A stretch of DNA of 64,000 nucleotides. Source: Corynebacterium frankenforstense DSM 45800. Its GTDB lineage: Bacteria; Actinomycetota; Actinomycetes; Mycobacteriales; Mycobacteriaceae. A program made the position numbers and the translations under genes. Positions 54,877 to 62,204 of this stretch are shown piece after piece; position 1 is the stretch's first letter; the number at the start of each line of letters is the position of its first letter. The DNA lies in NCBI RefSeq assembly GCF_001941485.1, contig NZ_CP009247.1, positions 2,356,001 to 2,420,000 of the forward strand, in the 5' to 3' direction. Under the pieces are notes generated by a model that did not search any database, was not told the DNA's origin, and saw nothing but the letters and a program-made list of their open reading frames with translations.

Positions 54877-55446
54877 TCACACGAAGCCGAGGGTGCGCGC
54901 GGCGTCGGCAAGTTCGACGGCGGCGCGCGGGAGGGCTCCGAGCCAGCGCGCCTCAGACTCGTCGTCGGCGTTGTCACTGATCTGCTTGAGCAGGGTGACG
55001 GGGACGCCGGCCTCGCGCGCGGCCCACGCGACGGCGTAACCCTCCATCTCAGCGAGATCCGCCGAGGCGGCCAGGCGCGCACGGACGGCGGCATCGGAAA
55101 TGAAGGCGTCGCCGCTGGCCAGGCGCGCCGTGGGCAGCGCGCCCCCGCCGACGAGCGGCAGCGAGAGCTCGACCGGGAACGGCACACCCATGATCCGCTC
55201 GATCGCGGCGACGTCGAGGTCGTGCTGGGTCACGGTCTCGACCTCAAATACGCCGCGCATGCCGTCGTGGAGCGCGCCGGCGGTACCGATGTTGACCACC
55301 CGCGAGTACTCGCGCCGCGCCAACCGACGCGCCACCGCGGCGGCCGCGCGCACGAGCCCCACGCCTGTGACCAGGAGTTCCGCCCCGGACGGGAGGCCGG
55401 CGGCCTCGCCACGGTCGGCGGCGACAAAGAGCACGGGTGCGGACAT
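54877..55446 (-). CDS. MTA/SAH-nucleosidase-like purine nucleosidase
   Basis: Purine/uridine phosphorylase-superfamily nucleosidase, 189 residues, shorter than the typical 230. Visible: VGLVRAAAAVARRLA, VNIGTAGALHDGMRGVFEVETVTQHD, the substrate-binding EMEGYAVAWAA, and the catalytic Asp in QISDNADDES. It probably cleaves the glycosidic bond of methylthioadenosine, S-adenosylhomocysteine or futalosine-type nucleosides. ATG 55446 has AGGGGAG six bases upstream. In-frame sequence upstream is a hexamer repeat and not part of the enzyme. Confidence 0.85.
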   Translation of the reverse strand: MSAPVLFVAADRGEAAGLPSGAELLVTGVGLVRAAAAVARRLARREYSRVVNIGTAGALHDGMRGVFEVETVTQHDLDVAAIERIMGVPFPVELSLPLVGGGALPTARLASGDAFISDAAVRARLAASADLAEMEGYAVAWAAREAGVPVTLLKQISDNADDESEARWLGALPRAAVELADAARTLGFV

Positions 55447-55477
55447 GCGGGACTCCCCTGACAGAGACGACGGCAAA

Positions 55478-55515
55478 GACGACACAGACACAGACACAGA
55501 CAACGACACAGATAT
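55478..55515. repeat. (ACAGAC)n microsatellite
   Basis: Three perfect ACAGAC hexamers plus two imperfect units, in the interval between the nucleosidase and PfpI genes. Confidence 0.7.
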
Positions 55516-55623
55516 GACCAAAGCAGGCCCCGAGACCACCGCTGCGCAGGAAACCTTGAATAGTGCGCGCCGATGGTTACCCTCGGTGCCGTAAACGTTA
55601 CCGATCAATCAGGAGGAAGAGTC

Positions 55624-56157
55624 ATGGGCCAGTTGGACAACGTCAAGGTCGCCGTCGTCGCCACCAACGACTTCGAGGACTCCGAGCTGACCAGCCCGGT
55701 CGAGGCCGTCAAGGCCGAGGGCGCCGAGGTCAAGGTCGTCTCCACCGAGTCGGGCACCATCACCGGCAAGAAGGGCGCCGAGGTCACCGTCGACCTGACC
55801 ACCGCGGACGCGAAGGCCGAGGACTTCGACGCGCTGATCCTGCCCGGCGGCACGAACAACGCCGACATCATCCGCACCGACGATAACGCCGTCGCCCTGG
55901 TGCGCGGTATCGCCGAGGCCGGCAAGCCGATCGGCGCCATCTGCCACGGCCCCTGGATCCTGGCCGACGCCGACGCCCTGCGCGGCCGCACGGTCACCTC
56001 GTTCAAGTCGCTCAAGACCGACCTGACCAACGCGGGCGCGACCTGGGTCGACTCCGAGTGCGAGTGCGACCAGGGCCTGGTCACCTCCCGCACCCCGGAC
56101 GACCTGCCGGCGTTCAACGCCAAGATCGTCGAGGAGTTCGCCGAGGGCATCCACTAA
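55624..56157 (+). CDS. DJ-1/PfpI family protein
   Basis: Type 1 glutamine-amidotransferase-like protein, 177 residues, of the PfpI/YhbO group (protease or deglycase claims exist for relatives). It starts VKVAVVATNDFEDSELTSPVEAVKAEGAEV, with the nucleophile elbow PIGAICHGPWILADADAL (Cys about 109, followed by His) and LILPGGTNNADIIR. The acid residue (Glu in DFEDSE) is present. AGGAGGAAG precedes ATG 55624. It is a single gene ending in a strong hairpin. Confidence 0.92.
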   Translation: MGQLDNVKVAVVATNDFEDSELTSPVEAVKAEGAEVKVVSTESGTITGKKGAEVTVDLTTADAKAEDFDALILPGGTNNADIIRTDDNAVALVRGIAEAGKPIGAICHGPWILADADALRGRTVTSFKSLKTDLTNAGATWVDSECECDQGLVTSRTPDDLPAFNAKIVEEFAEGIH

Positions 56158-56172
56158 GAGAGATTGACGACG

Positions 56173-56200
56173 GCCCCGCCGACCTCACCGTCGGCGGGGC
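56173..56200 (+). terminator. Terminator hairpin after the PfpI gene
   Basis: Perfect 11-bp stem GCCCCGCCGAC / GTCGGCGGGGC, loop CTCACC, followed by TTACGC rather than a U-tract. Confidence 0.65.
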
Positions 56201-56245
56201 TTACGCATGTCTGGACCAGCCAAAACAAGAAAAGTTGAGCGCGTT

Positions 56246-56272
56246 GGAATAAACCTCGGCCGCAAAGAGTTG
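56246..56272 (+). promoter_or_regulatory. SigH-type promoter of hsp20
   Basis: GGAAT (56246-56250), a 17-base spacer and AGTTG (56268-56272), the same layout as before clpB. Two direct TTGAG half-sites (about 56235 and 56270) are present, but no inverted HAIR. Confidence 0.6.
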
Positions 56273-56314
56273 AGTAGGGTGTAAGCAAGTTTGAGAGACG
56301 CAGAGGAGAACATC

Positions 56315-56809
56315 ATGGCACTCGTCCAGTACGACCCCTTCACCCAGCTCGACAACCTGGCCCGCCAGGTCTTCGGCAGCGGCGCCGGGGCCACCTCGCG
56401 CACCCCGCGCTTCATGCCGCTGGACCTCTACAAGGAGGGCAACAACTACGTCCTGAACGCCGACCTGCCGGGTGTCGACCCCGAGAGCATCGACATCGAC
56501 ATCGACAACGGTGTGCTGACGATCTCCGCCGAGCGCTCCACCGGTCCGACGGTGCACGAGGGCACCAGCGAGGACGGCACCTCGTGGGTGACCAACGAGC
56601 GCTTCACGGGCACCTACCGCCGCCAGGTCACCGTCGGCGACTCCGTGGACAACGAGAACGTCACCGCGGACTACTCCGGCGGCGTGCTGACGGTCACCCT
56701 CCCGCTGGCCGAGCGCGCGAAGAGCCGCAAGATCTCCGTGACCCACTCGGAGCCGCGGAAGACGATCGAGGCCGAGAGCGAGGCCGCGAGCGAGACCGGG
56801 GAGAACTAG
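56315..56809 (+). CDS. Small heat-shock protein Hsp20
   Basis: Alpha-crystallin-domain holdase chaperone, 164 residues. FMPLDLYKEGNNYVLNADLPGVDPESIDIDIDNGVLTISAERS and RFTGTYRRQVTVGDSVDNENVTADYSGGVLTVTLPLAERAKSRKISV carry the conserved A-x-x-x-n-GVL signature, with an acidic C-terminal tail. GAGGAGAA precedes ATG 56315. The SigH-type promoter upstream fits heat or oxidative induction. Confidence 0.95.
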   Translation: MALVQYDPFTQLDNLARQVFGSGAGATSRTPRFMPLDLYKEGNNYVLNADLPGVDPESIDIDIDNGVLTISAERSTGPTVHEGTSEDGTSWVTNERFTGTYRRQVTVGDSVDNENVTADYSGGVLTVTLPLAERAKSRKISVTHSEPRKTIEAESEAASETGEN

Positions 56810-56837
56810 TCCCCGGCCCGGCCGGGACCGGCCTCAA

Positions 56838-57164
56838 TTAGTCCAACGACTCGTGGGAGTAGCTGTCGTGGGAGAACCCCACGTGGTGGAGCACGTCGTG
56901 GATGCGTGAGTTGTCCAGCGTGTAGCGGACCTCGCGGCCGACGCGCTCCCCGCTGACCACACCGGCGGCCTCCATCGCGCGCAGCGCGGCGGAGGCCGTC
57001 GCCACGCGTACCCCGGTGGCCTCGGCGAGGTCGGTGACGGTGGCGGTGCCGGGCGCGCGGTGGTGCATGACGGCCAGCAGGCGCAGGCGGGTCGGGTCCC
57101 CGAGCAGCTTGAACAGGCCGGCCCACCGGTCGGCCAGGTCAAGGAGTTCCTCGCGCCCGCTCAT
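56838..57164 (-). CDS. ArsR-family regulator with His-rich tail
   Basis: Winged-helix repressor, 108 residues: LFKLLGDPTRLRLLAVMHHRAPGTATVTDLAEATGVRVATASAALRAMEAAGVVSGERVGREVRYTLDNSRIHDVLHHV. The last 20 residues contain five His and several Asp/Glu (SHDSYSHESLD), suggesting a metal site near helix 5 as in NmtR/CzrA-type sensors, though the exact DxH...HxxH pattern is not met. TAGGAT (57172-57177, minus strand) ends seven bases before ATG 57164, which selects this start over the in-frame ATG 57173 that overlaps the box. It sits next to cysZ on the same strand, 49 bases downstream in transcription order. Confidence 0.85.
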   Translation of the reverse strand: MSGREELLDLADRWAGLFKLLGDPTRLRLLAVMHHRAPGTATVTDLAEATGVRVATASAALRAMEAAGVVSGERVGREVRYTLDNSRIHDVLHHVGFSHDSYSHESLD

Positions 57165-57213
57165 GGGCCCCATCCTATCGCGTGCGCGGGCGTACCCACC
57201 GCGACCTACAGCC

Positions 57214-58149
57214 CTAACGCGGGTCGCCGAGCAGCGTGCCCGTCGGCTCGGCGTTGACGGTGGTCTGCCGCTCGGGCTCGACGGCCAGCGCCGCCCGGGC
57301 CCGCAGCCAGCCGCGCAGGGCGAGCGAGCCGCCGACGATGAGGACCGTCAGGCGCAGACCCCAGAGCACCCCGGGGGTGACGTCGAAGGGGGCGAGCACG
57401 ACGGGCAGGTTGAGCAGCACGAGCAGCGTGCCCACCACCCCGCCGAGTGCGGCGGGGTTCATCCGGGAGACGAGCCACGCCGCGATCGGCGCGGCGATGC
57501 ACCCGCCGACCAGCAGCGCGAGCACGGCGGCGAGGTTGGCCACCAGGTCGTCCCAGAGGCCGACGACAAAGCCGGCGACGGCCGCGGTGGTCACGAGGAA
57601 CTCGGCGGTGTTGACGGTGCCGACGACCCGGCGCGGCTCGGTCTTGCCGAGGGTCAGCAGCGTGGAGGTGGTCACCGGACCCCAGCCCCCGCCGCCGGTG
57701 GCGTCGATGAAGCCGCCGAAGGCGCCGAGCGTGCCGAGGAAGCCCGTGGAGTGCCCGCGCCCGGAGTAGTCGCGCCGCACGCGCCCCCGGGAGAACCGCC
57801 AGACCAGGTTGACTCCGATGGCCGTCAGCACGGTCGCGGTGATCGGCCGGGCGGCCTCGGTGTCCAGGTTGGAGAGCACCGTCGCGCCGAGGAAGGCGCC
57901 GACCGCCCCGGGCACCGCCAGGCGCAGCACGACGCGCCAGTCGACGTTGCCGAAGCGCCAGTGGCTCACGCCGCTGACCAGGGTGGTGCCCATCTCCGCG
58001 GTGTGCACCACGGCGCTGGCCTGGGCCGGACCGAGGCCGGCGAGGGCGATGAGGATCGTCGTCGAGGTGGCGCCGAAGCCCATGCCCAGGCCCCCGTCGA
58101 CGAGTTGCGCCGCCAGCCCGGCGAGGGCGATGAGGATGAGGGTGGTCAT
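57214..58149 (-). CDS. cysZ: CysZ, TauE/SafE-family sulfate/sulfite transporter
   Basis: Membrane permease of the TauE/SafE family, called CysZ in corynebacteria and not related to E. coli CysZ, 311 residues with about eight hydrophobic segments. Markers: GGLGMGFGATSTTILIALAGLGPAQASAVVHTAEMGTT and GFIDATGGGGWGPVTTSTLLTLGKTEPRRVVGTVNTAEF, the two family repeats. It is the last gene of the cys operon, 21 bases after cysY, and probably imports sulfate for it. Confidence 0.88.
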   Translation of the reverse strand: MTTLILIALAGLAAQLVDGGLGMGFGATSTTILIALAGLGPAQASAVVHTAEMGTTLVSGVSHWRFGNVDWRVVLRLAVPGAVGAFLGATVLSNLDTEAARPITATVLTAIGVNLVWRFSRGRVRRDYSGRGHSTGFLGTLGAFGGFIDATGGGGWGPVTTSTLLTLGKTEPRRVVGTVNTAEFLVTTAAVAGFVVGLWDDLVANLAAVLALLVGGCIAAPIAAWLVSRMNPAALGGVVGTLLVLLNLPVVLAPFDVTPGVLWGLRLTVLIVGGSLALRGWLRARAALAVEPERQTTVNAEPTGTLLGDPR

Positions 58150-58170
58150 GGTCGGATCTCCTTCAGGGAG

Positions 58171-58881
58171 TCATGCGTAGATGAGCGCCGAGCGGAAGCG
58201 GTCGGCGACGACGTCGGCGAGCCGGGTGGCCAGCGGGCCGGATCGGGTGACGGTCACCCCGGTGGCGTCCTGCACGCGCGGAAGCGCCCGCACGAGACGG
58301 TCGAGCAGGAGGCCCGAGGTGACGAAGAGGGGCACGAGGTGCAGCCCGCGCGGGCCGGCCGCGGCGGCCAGTTCGGCGAGGCGTTCGGCCGGGTCGGGGC
58401 CGTTGGTGGCGGTGACCAGGGAGGCGTTGCGCCCGGTCAGCGCGCCGAGCTCGGCGGCGAGCCCCCGGACTTGAGCGTTGGCGTCGGCGTGCGAGGACCC
58501 GACCGAGTAGAGGGCCAGGTCGGCGCCTGCCGGCGCCTCGGAATTGACGACGTCGCGCAGCACCCCCGCGGTCTCGGACCCGAACCCGAGGCCGTGGGTG
58601 GCGCGGGCCTGAAGGCCCGCGTCGCGGGCCGCGGCGACGGCGGCGGGGACGTCGACGTTGGCGTGGTGGGCCGCGCTGAACAGCAGGGGCACGACGACGG
58701 CGGGGGTGCCGGCGGGCAGGACGCGGGCGACCTCGGGCAGCGAGGGGGTGGCCAGCTCGAGGAAGGCGGAGACCCCGGTGGTGGCGCAGCGCGCGGCGGC
58801 CGCGGAGGTCAGCGCGCGGCTGCCCCGGGCGGCGCCGGGGCGGCGCGAGCCGTGCGAGAGCGTGATCAGCAGCGGTTCCAC
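58171..58881 (-). CDS. cysY: Sirohydrochlorin chelatase-like protein CysY
   Basis: CbiX/SirB-type chelatase, 236 residues, expected to insert iron into sirohydrochlorin to make siroheme for CysI. LLITLSHGSRRPGA near the start holds the metal/His motif (SHGS), VVPLLFSAAHHANVDVPAA has the second His pair, and HLVPLFVTSGLLLDRL is the repeated half. The start is GTG 58881, four bases after the cysN stop. Confidence 0.85.
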   Translation of the reverse strand: MEPLLITLSHGSRRPGAARGSRALTSAAAARCATTGVSAFLELATPSLPEVARVLPAGTPAVVVPLLFSAAHHANVDVPAAVAAARDAGLQARATHGLGFGSETAGVLRDVVNSEAPAGADLALYSVGSSHADANAQVRGLAAELGALTGRNASLVTATNGPDPAERLAELAAAAGPRGLHLVPLFVTSGLLLDRLVRALPRVQDATGVTVTRSGPLATRLADVVADRFRSALIYA

Positions 58882-58885
58882 GGTC

Positions 58886-60181
58886 TCACCCCAGCCTGGT
58901 CCCGACGAGTCCGGCGGCCAGCGTGTCACCGTCGGCCTGGTCGACGACGAGGAAGGATCCGACCGCGCCGCGGGCGGCGTAGTCCTCGACGGGCAACGCC
59001 TCGGCGACGTCGACGGTGACGTGCGCGATGTCGTTGAGCCCGACGGTGAGGTCGGCGCCCTCGGCGACGGGCGCGGCGTCGTCAATCGAGACGATGCTGT
59101 CGACGGAGGTGATCCGGCCGCGGGTGAGCCGGGTGCCGTAGCGGATCTTCACGCGCTTGCCGCGGGTGAGCTCCTTGTCGCTCAAGCCCACGACGGTCGC
59201 GGCGAAGCGGCGGGTGGCCTCCGGGCGCCCGGCGCCGGCGATGAGGTCGCCGCGCACGATGTCGATCTCGCGGTCGAGGCGGAGCACGACGGAGTCGCCG
59301 GCGGTGGCGGACTCGACCTCGCCGTCCGGGGTGTCGATGTGGGCGACGACGGCCTCGCGGCCCTCGGGCAGCGTGACGGTGTCGCCGACGTGCACGGTGC
59401 CGGCCTTCACGCGGCCGGCGTAGCCGCGGTAGTCGGAGGCGTGCTCGCGGATGACGTACTGGACCGGGAAGCGGAAGTCCAGGTCGTTGGCGCGGCCGCG
59501 GGCGACCTCGACGCCCTCGAGGATCTCGAGGACGGTCGGGCCGGTGTACCAGTCCATGTTCGCCCCGCGCTCGACGACGTTGTCGCCGAGCAGGGCGGAG
59601 ATGGGCACGACCTTGAGGTCGTCGATGCCGAGGTCGTCGGCGACGGCGCGGGCGTCGGACTCGATGTCGCGGAAGACCCGCTCGTCGAAGTCGACGAGGT
59701 CGATCTTGTTGACGGCGAGCACGACGGTGCGCACGCCGAGCAGCGCGGCGACGGTCAGGTGGCGGCGGGTCTGCTCGACCACGCCGTGGCGAGCGTCGAT
59801 GAGCAGCACGACGACCTGGCTGGTGGACACACCGGTGACCGTGTTGCGCGTGTACTGCACGTGGCCCGGGGTGTCGGCGAGGATGAAGGTGCGCCGGTCG
59901 GTGGCGAAGTAGCGGTAGGCGACGTCGATGGTGATGCCCTGCTCGCGCTCGGCGCGCAAGCCGTCGACGAGCAGCGAGAGGTCGAGGCCGTCGAAGCCGC
60001 GGTCGGCGCTGGTGCGCTCGACGCTGGCGAGCTGGTCGGCGAGCACCGAGCGGGTGTCGTGCAGGAGGCGGCCGACGAAGGTCGACTTGCCGTCGTCGAC
60101 GGAGCCGGCGGTGCACAGGCGCAGGGTCTCGCGGTCGGCCAGGGCGTCGCTGGCGTGCGCGGGGGCGGTGGCGGTCGTCAT
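58886..60181 (-). CDS. cysN: Sulfate adenylyltransferase subunit 1 (GTPase)
   Basis: GTPase subunit of ATP sulfurylase, 431 residues, EF-Tu-like. G1 is GSVDDGKSTFVGRL, G3 DTPGH in ILADTPGHVQYTRNTV, and G4 NKID in VLAVNKIDLVDF. Two beta-barrel domains follow (FRFPVQYVIREHASDYRGYAGRV). It lacks a fused APS kinase (CysC), so APS goes straight to the reductase. The ATG overlaps the cysD stop by one base (TGATG). Confidence 0.95.
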   Translation of the reverse strand: MTTATAPAHASDALADRETLRLCTAGSVDDGKSTFVGRLLHDTRSVLADQLASVERTSADRGFDGLDLSLLVDGLRAEREQGITIDVAYRYFATDRRTFILADTPGHVQYTRNTVTGVSTSQVVVLLIDARHGVVEQTRRHLTVAALLGVRTVVLAVNKIDLVDFDERVFRDIESDARAVADDLGIDDLKVVPISALLGDNVVERGANMDWYTGPTVLEILEGVEVARGRANDLDFRFPVQYVIREHASDYRGYAGRVKAGTVHVGDTVTLPEGREAVVAHIDTPDGEVESATAGDSVVLRLDREIDIVRGDLIAGAGRPEATRRFAATVVGLSDKELTRGKRVKIRYGTRLTRGRITSVDSIVSIDDAAPVAEGADLTVGLNDIAHVTVDVAEALPVEDYAARGAVGSFLVVDQADGDTLAAGLVGTRLG

Positions 60182-61095
60182 CAGAAGTAGCCTTCCTTCT
60201 TGCGGTCTTCCATGGCCGACTCGCTGAGCCGGTCGTCCGCGCGGGTCGCGCCGCGCTCGGTGAGGGTGGAGGTGGCGATCTCGGCGAGGATCTCGTCGAC
60301 GGTGGCCGCCTCGGAGAGCACCGCGCCGGTGCAGGACATGTCGCCGACGGTGCGGTAGCGCACCCGGCGGGTGACCAGCTCCTCGCCCTCGCGGGGCCCG
60401 CCCCACCCGCCGGGGGTCAGCCACATGCCGTCGCGCTCGAAGACCTCGCGGTCGTGGGCGAAGTAGATCTCCGGCAGGTCGATGTCGCGCGCGCCCAGGT
60501 ACTCCCAGACGTCCGACTCGGTCCAGTTGGAGATCGGGAAGACGCGGATGTTCTCGCCCGGCAGGTGCCCGCCGTTGTAGAGGTCCCACAGCTCGGGGCG
60601 CTGGCGGCGCGGGTCCCAGCCGCCGAAGGAGTCGCGCACGGAGAAGACGCGCTCCTTGGCGCGCGCCCGCTCCTCGTCGCGCCGGGCGCCGCCCAGCACG
60701 GCGTCGTAACCCTGCTCCTCGATCGTCTCGACGAGCGGGACCGTCTGCAGGGGGTTACGGGTGCCGTCGGGGCGCTCGACGAGGTCGCCGCGGTCGATCC
60801 AGTCCTGGACGCGGGCGACGCGCAGGCGCACGCCGGTGCGCTCGACGAGCTCGTCGCGGAAGCGCAGGACCTCCGGGAAGTTGTGGCCGGTGTCGACGTG
60901 CAGCAGCTCGAAGGGGACGGCCGCCGGGGCGAAGGCGCGGCGGGCCAGCTCGAAGACGGTCACGGAGTCCTTGCCGCCGGAGAACAGCAGCGCGGTCCGG
61001 TCGAACTGTCCGGCGACCTCGCGCAGGATGTGGATCGACTCGTCCTCGAGTTCCTTCAGGTGCGGGGAGAGCGGGGAGATGGTGGTGGTCGTCAT
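60181..61095 (-). CDS. cysD: Sulfate adenylyltransferase subunit 2
   Basis: Catalytic subunit that forms adenylyl sulfate from sulfate and ATP, 304 residues. It has the PP-loop FSGGKDSVTVFELA (about residue 38), HVDTGHNFPEVLRFRDELV, GARRDEERARAKERVFS, and the C-terminal GDMSCTGAVLSEAATVDEILAEI. ATG 61095 overlaps the cysH stop (ATGA), which I prefer to the in-frame ATG 61110. Confidence 0.96.
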   Translation of the reverse strand: MTTTTISPLSPHLKELEDESIHILREVAGQFDRTALLFSGGKDSVTVFELARRAFAPAAVPFELLHVDTGHNFPEVLRFRDELVERTGVRLRVARVQDWIDRGDLVERPDGTRNPLQTVPLVETIEEQGYDAVLGGARRDEERARAKERVFSVRDSFGGWDPRRQRPELWDLYNGGHLPGENIRVFPISNWTESDVWEYLGARDIDLPEIYFAHDREVFERDGMWLTPGGWGGPREGEELVTRRVRYRTVGDMSCTGAVLSEAATVDEILAEIATSTLTERGATRADDRLSESAMEDRKKEGYF

Positions 61096-61880
61096 GAGTG
61101 CAGTCCGCATTCTGTCTTGGTGGAGTTGGCCCAGCGCCCGGCGCGCGGGTCCTGGCCCTCGGCGACGGGCAGGGTGCAGGTGGCGCAGCCGATGGACGGG
61201 TAGCCCTGGTGCGTCAGCGGGTTCTCCACGAGGTGGTTGGCGTCGATGAACTCCTGGGTCTCCTCGAGCGTCCAGGTGATGATCGGGGAGATCTTCAGCC
61301 GACCGGTGTGGTCGAGCGAGAGGGCCGGCGCGTGCGCGCGGGTCGGACCGTCGGCGCGGCGCAGGCCGGTGACCCAGCCGACGTAGCCGGAGAGCTGCCG
61401 GGCCAGCGGCTCGACCTTGCGCATCCGGCAGCAGGCCGTCGGGTTCGAGCGGTAGAGGTCCGGGCCGTAGGTCGCGTCCTGCTCGGCGCGGGTGAGGATC
61501 GGCCGGGCGGTGACCAGGGGCAGCTCGTAGCGCTCGTCGACCGCGCGGGCCGTGTCCAGGGTCTCCGCGAAGTGGTAGCCGGTGTCCAGGAAGAGCAGGT
61601 CCGCCTCGGGCAGGTGCCGGGCGGCGAGCTCCGCGAGCACCGTGTTCTCCATGGACATCGTCACCGCGATCGCGCCCGGGGCGTGCTCGTGGGCCCACTC
61701 CATGATCTCGTCGGCGGGGGCGTCGTGGAGGCGGTCGGCCCACTCGTCGACCAGCCGCTCGTTGGCGGCGGCCGTCTCGGGGCTCAGCGGCTCGGTCTCG
61801 CGGGGTCCCTCGGGCGACACCTCGGGGTCGCGGTAGTGCGCGCCGCCGGAGTCGTTGCCCAGCAGGTTCACGCTCGTCAC
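61092..61880 (-). CDS. cysH: APS reductase
   Basis: Reduces adenylyl sulfate to sulfite and AMP, 262 residues. The cysteine pattern CC (NPTACCRMRK) plus CxxC (IGCATCTLPVAEG) for a [4Fe-4S] cluster marks it as APS rather than PAPS reductase, consistent with no CysC in the operon. The catalytic Cys is in TKTECGLHS near the C-terminus. The start is GTG 61880 with GGAGG upstream. The 51-base gap to cysX is the widest in the operon. Confidence 0.95.
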   Translation of the reverse strand: MTSVNLLGNDSGGAHYRDPEVSPEGPRETEPLSPETAAANERLVDEWADRLHDAPADEIMEWAHEHAPGAIAVTMSMENTVLAELAARHLPEADLLFLDTGYHFAETLDTARAVDERYELPLVTARPILTRAEQDATYGPDLYRSNPTACCRMRKVEPLARQLSGYVGWVTGLRRADGPTRAHAPALSLDHTGRLKISPIITWTLEETQEFIDANHLVENPLTHQGYPSIGCATCTLPVAEGQDPRAGRWANSTKTECGLHS

Positions 61881-61931
61881 GGTGGCCTCCTTTCTCTCGT
61901 TCTCTCGGGTCGGGGTGTGCTGGTCAGTGTG

Positions 61932-62204
61932 TCAGTGTTCGGGGGTGCCCGCAGCGCCGCCGAGGACGGGGTCCCCCGCGTGCCGGCGCAGGGAGTCGGC
62001 CAGCGCGGCGGAGGTGGAGCGCGCCGGCGCGGGCCGCTGCGGCGGGTCGTCCTGGCCGAAGTAGCGGACCTCGAAGACGCGGGTGCAGTCGGAGCACTTC
62101 CAGGCGAAGTCGCTCTCCTCGGCCGGGAAGAGCTGCTCGCCGGCGCACCACGGGCAGTACAGCGGGTGGTTGCGGTTCGGGTTCGGCTCGCGGCGCAGGC
62201 TCAC
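61932..62204 (-). CDS. cysX: CysX, small ferredoxin-like zinc-ribbon protein
   Basis: 90 residues with two CxxC pairs (YCPWCAGE and KCSDCTRV) spaced about 20 residues, a rubredoxin- or zinc-ribbon-like arrangement. In C. glutamicum the gene at this place is cysX, proposed to pass electrons to CysI. The C-terminal 40 residues are Pro/Ala-rich. The start is GTG 62204, overlapping the cysI stop (GTGA). Confidence 0.85.
   Translation of the reverse strand: MSLRREPNPNRNHPLYCPWCAGEQLFPAEESDFAWKCSDCTRVFEVRYFGQDDPPQRPAPARSTSAALADSLRRHAGDPVLGGAAGTPEH

Noticed and set aside
55447..55608. N-terminal extension of the nucleosidase
   Set aside because: The in-frame upstream part is a translated hexamer repeat (VSVSVS); the ribosome site AGGGGAG points to ATG 55446.
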